Positions 35,351 through 45,904 of a stretch of DNA of 64,000 nt are shown in pieces. The first letter of the stretch is position 1; the number at the start of each line of letters is the position of its first letter. The notes below the pieces were generated by a model that ran no database searches, had not been told where the DNA came from, and saw only the letters and a program-made list of their open reading frames with translations. The translations under genes and the position numbers were made by a program. This DNA comes from Lolium rigidum (Eukaryota > Streptophyta > Magnoliopsida > Poales > Poaceae), in contig NC_061508.1 in assembly GCF_022539505.1 (NCBI RefSeq), positions 97,133,276-97,197,275 on the forward strand. The letters run 5' to 3'.

Positions 35351-36419
35351 ACGTCCGTGTAAATTTTCTAGAAATTAATGAAATTCCTCTTCGTACTTGT
35401 CATTGATCCTGGGACTTTCTTTTCCAGTTAATATTTGATAATTATTCGACCAACCCTTGTTCTGCCGCCGCTTCACCTGCGTCTTCCTTCTCGAAGAAAA
35501 TACTAGTCGATGATAATCCCCTCGAAGGTTCTTCAAGCAAACATTTGTCGGAAGATTTGCAAGAACTTCGACAACAACTTCAATCCATGAAGAAACAAAC
35601 TCTGGCAATGATGGAACAATCTCGAAAAGCGTCCGAACAAGAAAAACTTGCTCTCCAACAAGCCAAAGAGGCTATGGCTGCCAAGGATGCTCGCTGTATT
35701 GGAAGCAAAGGAAGCCACGACCCGAGAAAATAGCATGCTCGAGCTAATGTTGGAAGCTAGCACAGATATGTTAGGTATGTTATTCCAACCTCACAATGCC
35801 TCCTCTTTATGTTGCTTGTGCCTTCCTTCAAATTTCTTGCCTTGTCGCTTAATAGGCTCGGTTCTTGATCTTGCTTGCCGAAGATCGAAGAGTGAACGAG
35901 AGAACGAATCTCCTTGTCAATCTTTCCCTTAACCATGGCTGTTTATTCTGGGCCACTCCTGAACGAACCCAACAAATTGTCAGGTTCCAAGATCGTGCTT
36001 GCCAAGTGCGCGAATTTCTCAATTTTTGCACGACGACATTAACCCTTGTTTACAGGACTTTGTTTCCTCGAAATGAAGTTCCCAAAACTCTTCCTGAATT
36101 GCTGGAGATATTCAGAGATGCTCCCCGCATTCATAATTTTGTGCGAGCTCAACTGACTGCTGGAGCGAGGTTCGCCATGATTATGATAAATATTTGTCAT
36201 CCAAAATTAGACCTGACGAAGATTGTTGCTGATTGCCTGGCCAAGAAAACGCGGCGAAAAAATGATATTGACGCAATTGATGAGATGGTGGCTCCTGTGG
36301 CCGAGTCGATGATAGATGAGCTTCTTCGGATGGACTCAGAATTCCTCATCAAGGGGTCCTATGCTGAACATAAAACAACCAGAGGCTTGTCCGTAGATAG
36401 TATTTTGGGTTTTAACTGA

Positions 36420-37011
36420 TTTGTACCATATTGGAAACCTTGTGTCTCTATCTTTTTTGATTTCTTTTTTATTTCCGAAGAAATTTGTTGTATATTGCAA
36501 AAATGCTCTATATTGTTGGAGCCCCCGAGCCTTCTGGCTAGAGGTTGTACTGTTTTTTCCATCTTGAAGATTTTTCCTTCTGTTGTAATAAGACATCCTT
36601 ATTTTTTCATTGATGGATTGCAAATCTTCGAGTATCTTTAATATCAAAGTTCTATATTTTTGTTGCGAGGTTCTTGGACCAAAGCAATTAAGATTTTTTG
36701 ACGTGTACACTATATTTATAGTTGTTGGCTTCAGATTTTTATATTTGGCGAGGTATTAGTGTACCAAGGCGAAATATTCCGGTAAATCTATATTGTACGT
36801 ATTTTGAGACTTAAAGGCGTTGAGCCCCCGAGCGTGTCGAAGAATATGAAATATATCTCCACTATCTTTATTATATTGCAGCACCGCGAGCCCGCCTCAT
36901 TAAAAACCTTTCCGGCCCCACTCGGTGCCCCGAAAAGGAAAAGAGTGCGTCTGAAAACTCGCGGGCGTTTCAGTACATTGTATTTTTACAGAGAAGGACT
37001 ATATTTCAGCT
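36420..37011. other. Gap between the convergent antisense gene and integrase
   Basis: Both genes end into this 0.6 kb. GAGCCCCCGAG occurs at 36519-36529 and 36822-36832, the same polypurine-tract-like motif as beside the 3' LTR. No coding sequence. Confidence 0.5.
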
Positions 37012-38046
37012 CTAAGCGTAGAACCGCCTGAGCTGCGCCACGTTCCAGGGGTTTTTCTCGGGAACCCCTGTCTTCTTGTCCTTGATCCTGTACGCTCCTC
37101 CGTCGATGACTTCCGTGACGATGTAAGGCCCCAACCATGGTGACTCGAGCTTCTCTGTACTTTGCTGGTTGAGCCGTAGGACCAAATCACCGACCTGGAA
37201 AGATCTCGGCCGCAATCGTCGACTGTGGTAGTTCTTCAAGTCTTGCTAGTACTTGGTAACCCGTGACAGTACTTCATCTCGAGCTTCATCGAGTGCGTCC
37301 ATATCATCCTCCCGAACTTTTCGTGATGTTTCTTCGTCATACTCTGTTACTCTTGGAGAATCGTGCTCTATTTCAATTGGTAGTACGGCTTCAGCTCCAT
37401 GGACGAGGAAGAACGGGGTTTCTTGTGTCGCCGTGTTTGGTGTTGTTCGGATGCTCCACAAAACACTTGGCAGTTCTTCTGGCCAGGTGTGTCGAGCCTT
37501 TTCAAGCGGTCCTAGCAGACGTTTTTTAATGCCATTGCAGATGATGCCATTGGCTTTCTCGACTTGACCATTAGTTTGGGGATGTGCAACTGACGCGAAG
37601 TGCAATTTGATGCCCACTTCTGCACAGTACGCCTTGAACTCTTTTGACGTAAAGTTGCTGCCATTGTATGTGACGATGCTGTGAGGTACTCCAAATCGAA
37701 AAACGATGCCCTTCACGAACTTTATTGCTGATTGTGCATCAGGTGAATTTATTGGCTTCGCTTCTACCCACTTAGTGAATTTGTCGACAGCAACCAACAG
37801 GTACTCGTATCCTCCTGGCGAAGCTTTGTGCAACTTGCCTACCATGTCGAGTCCCCACTGTGCAAAGGGCCATGACAATGGTATTGGCATTAGTTCGCCG
37901 CCGGAGAGTGCGGTTTTGCGGCAAATCTCTGGCACGCGTCGCAAGTTCGTACTATCTCTTTTGCGTCCTCGATTGCTGTCAACCAGTAGAATCCTGCCCG
38001 AAAGACTTTGGCTGCAATAGCTCGACTGCTTGCATGGTGACCACAT
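37012..38046 (-). pseudogene. Gypsy integrase core and C-terminal domain
   Basis: The minus strand reads FAQWGLDMVGKLH (first catalytic Asp), YLLVAVDKFTKWVEA, FGVPHSIVTYNGSNFTS, ASVAHPQTNGQVEKANG (catalytic Glu) and PFFLVHGAEAVLPIEI. The second catalytic Asp, normally in IVTDNG, is Tyr here, which should abolish strand transfer. An in-frame TAG at 37246-37248 then cuts the frame. It continues without a shift as QDLKNYHSRRLRP, FQVGDLVLRLN and SPWLGPYIVTEVI (GPY/F C-terminal domain), ending NPWNVAQLRRFY at 37012. The zinc-binding N-terminal domain is in the adjacent frame upstream. Confidence 0.88.
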
Positions 38047-38888
38047 ATTCCCTCATGCACATCCTTTAGGATTATTCTTCCTTCTTCTGGTGTGACACAC
38101 CTTTGCAAGACGCCTGAAATACTTCTCTTGTATAACTCCCCTTTGACCACTGTGAAAGCTTTGGATCGTCGAATAATTCGCCTTGCTGCAACTGGATCGT
38201 CGGGTATTTCCTTCCTGAGGATATACGATATGTACGCTTGCATCCAAGGAACTTCTATCATCATCACAAGTTCTTGGTCCTCTTCGTCCTCCACGGTTTC
38301 TTTGGGAGACGCCGAAGTTTTTCCTTCTTTTGCTTTTTTGTGCATGTTCTTCGGCTTCGTTGATCTCTCCGCTATTTCTTCCCAAAACACGCCTGGCGGG
38401 ATTGGGAGGCACTGTGACCCGATGTTTGCGAGGACATCGGCTTCATCATTGCTCAGTCTACTGATATGATTTACCTCGCATCCATCAAATAGCTTCTCAA
38501 GCTCATTGTACACCTCCTTGTATGCTATCATGCTATCATTGACTGCATCACATTGGTTCATAACTTGCTGAGCCACCAATTGTGAGTCGCCAAAGATTTT
38601 TAGTCGAGTTGCACCGCAAGCTTTCGCCATCTTCATCTCGTGTATAAGGGCTTCATATTCTGCTTCATTGTTGGATGCGTTTGGGAACGTCATCCGTAGG
38701 ACATATTTCAACTTGTCGCCTTCAGGTGATATGAGTATCACTCCTGCGCCAGCTCCTTCTACTCTCTTGGATCCGTCGAAGTTCATTGTCCAAGTTCTCG
38801 ACAAATCTGGGGTCCCGTGTTTTGCGGCTCCATCCACTCGCGATGAAATCCGGCAAAACTTGCGACTTGATTGCCTTTCTTTTTTCAT
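37890..38888 (-). pseudogene. Second (archaeal-type) RNase H and integrase zinc domain
   Basis: 332 codons on the minus strand. RTWTMNFDGSKRVEGAG (catalytic Asp), ASNNEAEYEALIHEM (Glu), IFGDSQLVAQQV (Asp) and SNDEADVLANIGS are the blocks of the additional RNase H that marks the Tat lineage of plant Gypsy elements. An acidic linker (TVEDEEDQELVMMIEV) leads to the integrase H2C2 zinc finger HEGICGHHASSRAIAA / TCDACQRFA. The frame ends by a shift before the integrase core. In related elements this domain is thought to have replaced the original RNase H. Confidence 0.88.
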
Positions 38889-39060
38889 ACGTGATGTCCC
38901 GAGGGAAAGTTCTATTCCCCAAAGGGAGACACGCCCGTAGCTTCCGGATTGTTCAGTATATTTGAGAGAGGTGCTTCATTGACTACTATTATCGGGTGTG
39001 CCGAAAAATAGTGGCGCAACTTTCTTGATGTTGTAATCACTCCATATGCTAGTTTCGCAT

Positions 39061-39375
39061 CTACGGGTACCGCTGTTTGGACGGCGATAAAACTTCACTA
39101 ATGAAATATACCGGCCTTTGCACTCCATGGAGTTTTCCTTCTTCTTCTCTTTCGACGACTAGCACCGTGCTAACCACTTGTGGTGTGGCTGCGATGTACA
39201 GCAGGAGAGGTTCCTTTTCCTTCGGCGCCACCAAGACTGGTGGTGTCGAGATTTTGCGTTTCAGATCCTCGAAAGCTCTATCGGCTTCTTCGTTCCACTG
39301 GAATTTCTCCCCTTGTTTTATCAAAGCGTAGAACGGTAGTGCTTTTTCTCCCAGCCTGGCGACGAATCTACTCAA
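39061..39375 (-). pseudogene. RT connection and first RNase H region
   Basis: The minus strand reads LGEKALPFYALIKQGEKF, WNEEADRAFEDLKRKI and LLLYIAATPQVVSTVLV, then PVYFISEVLS. This is the connection between Gypsy RT and its ancestral RNase H. It continues in another frame toward 38900 with VITTSRKLRHYF, showing frameshifts in this interval. Confidence 0.82.
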
Positions 39376-39405
39376 AGCTGCGACTCGCCCAGTTAATTGA
39401 TGTAC

Positions 39406-40163
39406 TTATTTTAACTTGGTTGGCTTCCTCATCGTTACGATGGCTTGTATTTTGTCAGGATTTGCTTCAATCCCTCTTGCTGAAACTAAGAACCCAAGAA
39501 GTTCTCCTGCTGGGACGCCAAAAGAGCATTTCGTCGGATTTAGCTTGAGGCAGAATTTGTCGAGGTTATCAAAAGTTTCCTTGAGATCTTCGATCAACGT
39601 CGTCCCCTTTTTTGATGTTATGACTACATCATCAATGTATACTTGCACATTTTTTCCAATCTGTGTTGCCAAACACTTCTGCATCATCCTTTGATACGTT
39701 GCTCCCGCGTTTTTCAAACCAAAAGGCATTGTTTTGTAGCAAAACACTCCGTAAGGTGTGATGAACGCTGTTTTTACTTCATCTTCTTCTTTTAATCTAA
39801 TCTGGTTATAACCAGAATACGCGTCCAGGAAGGAAAGACGTTCGCATCCTGCCGTGGAGTCGATAATTTGGTCGATCCTCGGGAGGGGAAAGTGATCCTT
39901 TGGACAATTTTATTGAGACACGTAAAATCGACGCACATGCGAAGGACTTTAGTGTTTTTCTTCGGCACCAATACTGGATTTGCTACCCATGTGGCCTCTG
40001 TATGCAGCTCTTTGATAAAACCAGCTTCTCTTAGTCGATCGATTTCTGACAGCATAGCTTTGCGGTTTGGTTCCGAAAAACGTCGCAAAGGTTGTTTGAT
40101 TGGTCTCGCTAGTGGATCCAAGTTTAGGTGGTGCTCGGCAAGTTCCCTGGGTACTCCTGGCAT
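39406..40163 (-). pseudogene. Gypsy reverse transcriptase
   Basis: Two minus-strand frames. 39792-40163 carries EHHLNLDPLARPIKQ, LREAGFIKELHTEATWVA, VLVPKKN and RMCVDFTCLNKI. A shift near 39880 leads to LSFLDAYSGYNQI and FCYKTMPFGLKNAGATYQR. The catalytic VYIDDVV sits at 39625-39642 (YIDD 39628-39639), then KCSFGVPAGELLGFLVS. All core RT motifs are present but not in one frame. Confidence 0.9.
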
Positions 40164-40226
40164 GTCAGCTGGACACCATGCGAAGATTTTCCAGTTTTCA
40201 CGGAGGAACTTGACGAGCGCGCTTTC

Positions 40227-41282
40227 CTATGCGAGGTCCATGTCATTTGCGATAGATGTCGTCTTTTTTGGATCCGTCGGGTGAATCTGCACCTCCTTAG
40301 AATTTTTCTCAGTGTTGAAAGTTGGTTCTTTATTTGGCCTTGCAACGTCTGGCAGCACGTCGTAGTCAGTCATGAGCCTTGATGCCAAATACTCAGCTTG
40401 CATCCCGAAAGTTTCTGATAGTTGATGAAAATCTTTGTCACATTTATCGACTAGGGCGAAGCTTCCTTTGATTGTGATTGGTCCCTTAGGTCCTGGCATC
40501 CTCCACAATAAGTACGTATAATGTGGTACCGCCATAAATCTAGCATACGCTGGTCGTCCCAACAGAGCGTGGTATTGTGACAGGAAATCTACGACTTCAA
40601 ACTCCAATTTCTCGATTCTGTAATTTTCTCGGGTTCCAAACTGAACGTCGAGATTAATCTTCCCCAACGGATAGCTTGGCTTCTCTGGTGTGATGCCGTG
40701 GAATCTCGTGTCTGTTGATTTCAGGTTTGCTAGGGATATATTCATCTTCCTTAATGTATCTGCGTACATAAGGTTCAAGCTGCTGCCACCATCTATAAAC
40801 ACGCGAGATACGTCGAATCCTGCGATGACCGCTGGTAGTATGAGTGTTGACTTCCCTGGTCGAGGAACTTGCTGCGGATGATCTGCTATAGTGAAGCCAA
40901 TGTCTTGCCCTGACCAATTAAGGTACTTAACTGTTGGTGGAGGCATTTTCTCTGCCATGAACACCTGTCGCGAGATTACTTTCTGAGTTCTATTGGATGG
41001 CCTTCCCTTCTGAATCATCGAGACCGCTCCATTGGAATTTGGATCAACGTAAGGTGGTGGTGCAGGCGCCGCCGCTATTCTTAGCTGATGTCGATTGTCA
41101 TCTGTTATCGCGGGAGGAGGTGGCAGGTGAACCTCACTTCTGGGTTCTCGAGGATTTCTTTGCGCTGCTCGAGCATTAGCGTGCTCGCATATCTCGGCAT
41201 TGCCCGGAAATTTCGACAATCCTTCTGCAGATGTCCCGACTGTATTTTTCCGTTGCTGTCGAGGAAAAAGTGCATCTGACAC
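40227..41282 (-). pseudogene. Gag end and aspartic protease
   Basis: 351 open codons on the minus strand. After a proline-rich stretch and the block KYLNWSGQDIGFT, the protease reads VSRVFIDGGSSLNLMYADT. The active site is D-G-G, a form found in Tat/Ogre elements instead of the usual D-S/T-G. LEFEVVDFLSQYHALLGRP and FMAVPHYTYLLWRMPGPKG are the conserved blocks after the flap. The frame closes before RT. Confidence 0.85.
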
Positions 41283-41467
41283 GGCCCGTTCATCATTTCT
41301 TCGGGAGACACAAAAGGCCTCTGGAACCTTGGCCCGCTGTTTTGCCTATTTTGTCGAAATTCGTCTCTATTGTCACTTCGTTGCTCATTACTTCTCCGGT
41401 AATCATCTCGATTATTTCCTCCCGCACCGGCTCGGAAACCAGCCGAAATTTGACTCTGGAGCATCAT
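41105..41467 (-). pseudogene. Gag nucleocapsid-like segment
   Basis: The minus strand reads an Arg/Asn-rich basic stretch (RDDYRRSNEQRSDNRDE), then CQMHFFLDSNGKIQ-SGHLQKDCR. This Cys/His cluster replaces a classical zinc knuckle in grass Tat-type gag. The frame overlaps both neighbours and needs shifts to join them. Confidence 0.75.
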
Positions 41468-43414
41468 AATTCGAGTACTGCCGAGGAAATCGTCGCCTTG
41501 ATTGATAATTTCGACCGCGGTCCTCCTCTCGGCGACCTATGCCGTTTGTTGTGGACAGCATCTTCTCCATCTGCCCATCTGTTTGCTATTTCCATTAATG
41601 CAGATACTGTCTTTGGATTTATTCTTCCCAAATCTTCGACAAAATCTCCACGCCTGATCCCTGCGACAAATGCATCTATTGCCCTCTCGTCAGATATATT
41701 TTCTGCCGAGTTTTTTATGATGTTCCACCTTTGGATATATTTTCTCATTGGCTCGTCTGGCTTCTGTCGACACGCCCGTAACTCCTCTAGAGATGCGGGC
41801 TTCTTACAAGTGGATCGGAAATTCTTGACGAATATGTCCTCAAAGCTATCCCGGCATGTCGATAGACCCCGGAGGAAGCTTTTGATCCAAGATCGTGCAG
41901 CTCCACTTAAATGCACCTGAATACTTTGCATGGCTGTTGCCCTGGTCCCTCCAGCTTAACTTCACCGTCTCGAGGTAATCAACTAGCCAATCCTCCGGAT
42001 CTTGCGAGCCGTCGAATTTTTTGAAATGATCAGGCAGCTTAAATCCCGAAGGGACTCGAGTTTTTCGTACTCTCCTTGTGAAGCATGGTAAACCGCACAT
42101 ATCCTCGTCGTTTAATTCTGGGGAATACCGATGTTCCCTTCTGCTTTGCCGTGCTCTGTCTACCCTTGCTTGTGCTGCCGTGTCTCTTGCTCCACTTGTT
42201 CCTTCGACATTTGCTGCTGCTGCTGTCGTAGGTCGTGGACTATTTTGCCTTGCTGCTCCTTCTGGCGGTGTTGGTGCAAACGCCGTTCCCATGGCTTCAG
42301 CTCCTGCCACTGCCATGTTGTACAAAGCCTCCCTTGGATCTCCTGGAGGTGGCCTAGATGCAAGGATAAAAGCTTGTGTCGCCATATACCCAGCTTCTGG
42401 TGTCTTGGGTATAATATTCCCCCTTGTGTCTATCGACATAAAAGACATGTCGAGATTTTGAACCAAGTACTCTCTTTCTCCTTCAGGTATGTGTTGCAGT
42501 CTTGACCTTGCTCTGTTCCGAGCTTCTCTATGGCTATCTCCCGAGGTTCCAGATTGTCGACTTAACTCTGCCCTTCGTCTGCTTGACGCGGAGGCTGCTT
42601 CCTTTCTTCTGTTTAGAGCTTCTGTCTGTTTTTCCAGTTCTCTTCCAGCTCGGGCGAGTCTATATTGATAAGCCTGCAGTTCTTGGACTGTAGCAGTTGT
42701 CGTCATTGGTTCCGAGCCATCTAAAGCTTTCGCAGCTCTATCCCAGGCTGTTTGTGGAAGTTGAACTCTGACGCGTGGTGTGGGCCCGACATATTTAGTG
42801 CCCATACCTCTCCTTAGATCTGAGGGATCGACATAGGGATTGCCCAAATCGTCGAAAGCCTCCGATGTTTCCTCTTGATCGCGACTTGCATCTCCAATGG
42901 CATAAACTTGGTGATATTTTGGAGTTTTCACTTTGCTTGGTTCGGTGACACCATCATAGAGTTTGGTGAAGACCTTCCCAATAGAGGTGGATTTGTCGAT
43001 GAAGTCGAAGCTATCAATGTCGCTCGAATCATCGCTTATATAAGAGTCCGCCGATGATTCGAAGGACATGTCGCTGAAGATTTTGACGAGTTTTTCACTT
43101 GCCCTGCTGTCGATGAAGCGTGGCGACGAAATCTCCTTATCGCTTGACTCGACGGATGACACTGAGTTTGAGAGATCAGGACCACCCGACGATAATCCCG
43201 ACGAGATCGGAACTTTGAGACGATACACTCCTTCTTTCTCGACACGGAAATCGAATTTTCCAAACGTCATCTTCATTGGCTCCTCCAGATACGCATATGT
43301 ATCCAAACGGGAGGGCGGGTGAGGAACAAAATCAACAAGACCAGTTTCGATCTGTTTACCTCTGTCCATGATGTTGCTTGCTACTGATGAAGTCGACGAT
43401 CTTGAACGTGCCAT
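41464..43414 (-). pseudogene. Gag of Tat-type element (Retrotrans_gag)
   Basis: The start ATG is 43412-43414, 47 bp inside the 5' LTR edge (MARSRSSTSS). A long acidic/serine-rich N-terminal region (SFESSADSYISDDSSD) and an Ala-rich segment precede the capsid part. The frame is lost near 41935 and resumes as MQSIQVHLSGAARSWIKSF, CKKPASLEELRACRQKPDE, then RKYIQRWNIIKNSAENI (PF03732 gag domain). One frameshift separates the halves. In the family this protein forms the particle that packages the RNA. Confidence 0.86.
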
Positions 43415-43442
43415 CGAGATCAGCTCCTTGTCGCCTCTAATT

Positions 43443-43459
43443 CCCCACAGACGGCGCCA
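43443..43459 (-). other. Primer binding site (tRNA-Asp type)
   Basis: The minus strand reads TGGCGCCGTCTGTGGGG two bases inside the 5' LTR. The first nine bases match the 3' end of tRNA-Asp; the rest is typical of grass Gypsy elements. Confidence 0.82.
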
Positions 43460-43461
43460 AT

Positions 43462-43846
43462 TGACAAGGTATCAACTTGTCAATGCCTATGGATTTTAGG
43501 CTAGGGTTTAGTTGGAAGTAGAGGGCAAGTAGATCTCGAAGGTTTCAGCCGAAAAGTACTCGACGATTATGAAAACTAGGGTTTGTAAACAATGATTCGA
43601 TGATCTTTGCGTCCCTCGACTCCCCCTTATATAGGAGGCGGAGCCGAGGGATTCGTGCCGTACAAGTTACAAAGTCCGGGAAGGTTTCAAACTCATCCCG
43701 TAAGATTACAAATAAGACCTTCTATTACAACTCTAACTTTCCTTAATAATATCTTGGGCTTCCGAATATTCTTATTCTTCGAGTAGTGGGCCTTCAATAA
43801 ACCCCGGGTACTATCTTTGGCAGGCCCATTAGGGATGCCTATGTCA
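43462..43846 (-). repeat. 5' LTR of Tat-type element
   Basis: 385 bp, five differences from 23708-24092. The minus strand has CTATATAAG at 43626-43634, the likely TATA box. Confidence 0.92.
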
Positions 43847-43851
43847 ACAAG

Positions 43852-45080
43852 GGACCGATTTTCATTACCCCTTAAGATAACGAAAACACGGGCACGAAGG
43901 CCACCAACATCCATAAGAGATTCCAAGTTTAAAAGTAAAAGAGAGACACCGCCTACTACTAGCGTTCAGGGATTGCAAGGATAAAAAGACAACCAACAAA
44001 TTCATTGACGAGGGTGCTCCTCGGAATTACCCACGATGAGGTGCTTAGGGTTGACGGAATCCTGCAGGCTAGCACGAGACATCGGATACCAAACAAACGG
44101 GGATAGAGATTTACCTAGGTTCGGGGCAATCGATGAGGTAAAACCCTTACTTTCTGCTTGTCTGATATTGATTATCGAATATATCGGATTGCAATGGGGT
44201 AGCCGATAGGCTCCTTTCGTCGACTCGCCGAGAGGCAAGGTTTCTAGGATTCTAGCTTTAACTTACGGTGGTTCTACGTATTGATGTTGTGTCTCAACAG
44301 ATCCCCTCCTGGTCTTTATATAATAGGCCAGGTCATGTCCGAACTCGACTAGGTTACAACAAGATCTATTCTAGTCTTTCCTTTAACGGTGTCTTCTTGC
44401 CTTGTTCGTCAAGAATCCATCTTCTGGTAAGTCTCCTTTGCTGGAACCGACGTATGGGCTCGTCCTGGCTGTTGTGCAATCTTCATGGGCCCCTAGTTAG
44501 ACCGGAGGAGATAGACTAATATCGAATACCCGACGGGTTATGCCCACATCATTCATCCTACAAATTTTCACACAAAAGCCAACACGAGCCATGCTTCCAT
44601 CAGACGTTCTCATCCATCTCCATCCTATCGTCCACATTGTTTGTATATGGTGTTTCCAAGAAACGAACATTACTGTCGATCCATCTCTATTTGCTCCAGT
44701 AGCTACCGTTGCAAGACGAAGAAGGTTACTGCTCCAAACCTAATAGCTGCTGCATTAGAGGGGTTATGAAGACCTACCCAATATTTCATAAAAACAACAG
44801 AGAACCTAATTAGTTCAACAAGATTTTTGATTAGTTTCTTCTCAAAGCATGCTTTGTTCCTTAATTTCCAGATTGCCTAGCAGATAGCCGCTAGCCCCGC
44901 AATTTGTGTGTTTCTGCTAGCTGCAACAAACTGAGGAAACCACCAAAAAATTGGGTGAAATTACTGGGTCTATTTGGCGCCCTAATGGCCATACCCACCG
45001 TGCTTCAAACATATTTCGTAGCTGCACAATGAAAGAAAAGATGAAGGATGGATTCATTTTCAGCGGAGAACTTGTTGGGA
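43852..45080 (-). pseudogene. Minus-strand LINE 3' region and zf-RVT end
   Basis: After the Gypsy TSD the host sequence is a LINE on the minus strand. 44820-45080 reads ESILHLFFHCAATKYV (end of the zf-RVT motif), SNFTQFFGGFLSLLQ and AIWKLRNKACFEK with stops. Its 3' part (43852-44005 plus 44557-44700) is split by a solo LTR. The poly-A end is at 23685-23691, on the other side of the Gypsy element. Confidence 0.68.
44006..44551. mobile_element. Solo LTR, 546 bp, unnamed Gypsy family
   Basis: It starts TGACGAGGGTGCTCC and ends GCCCACATCA, flanked by the 5 bp duplication TTCAT (44001-44005, 44552-44556). It contains ACCTAGGTTCGGGGC and TTATATAATAGG, features of Gypsy LTRs in grasses. No internal region. 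Confidence 0.85.
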
Positions 45081-45084
45081 TGTG

Positions 45085-45815
45085 ATGACATCCTAATTGA
45101 ATTTTACCAGGCTTGTTGGCATGTGATTAAATATGATTTGATGGAAATATTTGCTGATTTCCATTAGCATAAAATTAACATTGACACAATTATTATGGGG
45201 TAATTACCCTCCCGCCTAAGGGAGATGATGCTGATATGATACATAAATACATGCCTATTTGTCTGCTGCAGGTTCTTTTCAAAATCTTCACAAAAGCTCT
45301 CACTGTTAGGACTGAGCTTGTTATGCAGAAACTTATCCATTCTTGTCAAACTGCTTTTATTAAAGGAGGATATATCACTAATGGGGTGATGTTGTTGCAA
45401 GAAATCCCGAGGGAGTCCAAATTTAGAAATCAACAAGGTGTGATTCTGAAGATTGACTTTGAAAAATCTTATGATAAAGTTAATTGGGATTTCCTTTCAG
45501 CTGTTGTGAACAAAAAGGTTTCAGTCCTTGCTTTATGCAGTGGACCAGGAAAGCTATGACACATCGCACTTTGAGTATGAAGGTGAATGATTGTGTGGGG
45601 CCACTTTGAGTAGGAAGGTGAATGATTGGTCGAATGTTGGATGTGGTGTCCTTTTGAGCTCCTCATGTTGTTTAGCTTCATTTTTAGACTCCTAGTACTG
45701 TACACTAACCGTAGGTGGTGTTTTCTTTTGTATTTTGCTTGTAACTGGGTGCTGGCACGCTGTTTTCGTTGTGCTTCATAATGGAAAATCAATCTATATC
45801 GAGATTGCTCGGAAA
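45085..45815 (+). pseudogene. Plus-strand LINE fragment: RT domain and 3' tail
   Basis: The plus strand reads CWHVIKYDLMEIFADFH, HKYMPICLLQVLFKIFTKAL, IHSCQTAFIKGGYIT and GVILKIDFEKSYDKVNWDF (RT palm motif with catalytic Asp), then KAMTHRTLSMKVND. About 45620-45815 resembles a LINE 3' UTR ending in a run of eight A at 45806-45813. The palm YADD and the zf-RVT part are missing, so the copy is internally deleted or a joined pair of fragments. Confidence 0.75.
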
Positions 45816-45904
45816 AAAAATTCAGCTCAAAACTGACAAATTATCTTTTGTGCCATATGAGCCACAACCAAATCTTAGGATGTTGAAAGAATGTGTCAAC
45901 ACCA

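Larger units (their letters stand above)
25918..36419 (+). pseudogene. Antisense intron-containing gene of the Tat element (PF04195, 'putative gypsy type transposon')
   Basis: Runs opposite to gag-pol. ATG 25918 (CCATGGCC context) opens MASADLGAVEWERSK. Residues about 48-125 carry the PF04195 blocks GYRVSFVDHLIRGLSAP, LRGLLFIYGLQLHHLTP and SILHISIFITLCEAFLG; GIQITAYFLRTRVQPLQ follows. Exons with GT-AG borders: 25918-26812 (frameshift near 26685), 26899-27200, 27286-27523, 27631-27703, 27788-28051 (coiled coil), 28155-28579, 35428-35774 (second coiled coil, frameshift near 35690), about 35856-36419. Reading phase is preserved across all junctions up to 35428. The sixth intron, 28580-35427, holds the Sabrina-like element; without it the intron would be about 195 bp. 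The gene has a Ser/Pro-rich linker with KGKRKRSN and PKRTRVE patches (possible nuclear signals). The function is unknown. Such extra ORFs are documented in Ogre/Tat elements. The last acceptor is uncertain. Confidence 0.78.
23708..43846 (-). mobile_element. Tat-lineage Gypsy retrotransposon with antisense gene
   Basis: Read on the minus strand: 5' LTR 43462-43846, tRNA-Asp PBS, gag, protease, RT, RNase H, second (archaeal-type) RNase H, integrase, an opposite-strand gene, 3' LTR 23708-24092. The 5 bp duplication ACAAG (23703-23707, 43847-43851) flanks it. The span is 20.1 kb, of which about 6.65 kb is a nested Sabrina-like element, leaving about 13.5 kb. The two 385 bp LTRs differ at five positions by my count (about 1.3%), so insertion is recent relative to the other layers. 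The dual RNase H, FIDGGSS protease site and extra ORF region are marks of the Ogre/Tat lineage. Confidence 0.92.

Noticed and set aside
42078..42505. Plus-strand frames over the Tat gag region
   Set aside because: They are shadows of gag on the opposite strand; composition follows the gag codons.
43693..43926. Minus-strand 77-codon frame across the Gypsy LTR end
   Set aside because: It crosses the LTR-LINE junction, so it is an accidental fusion.
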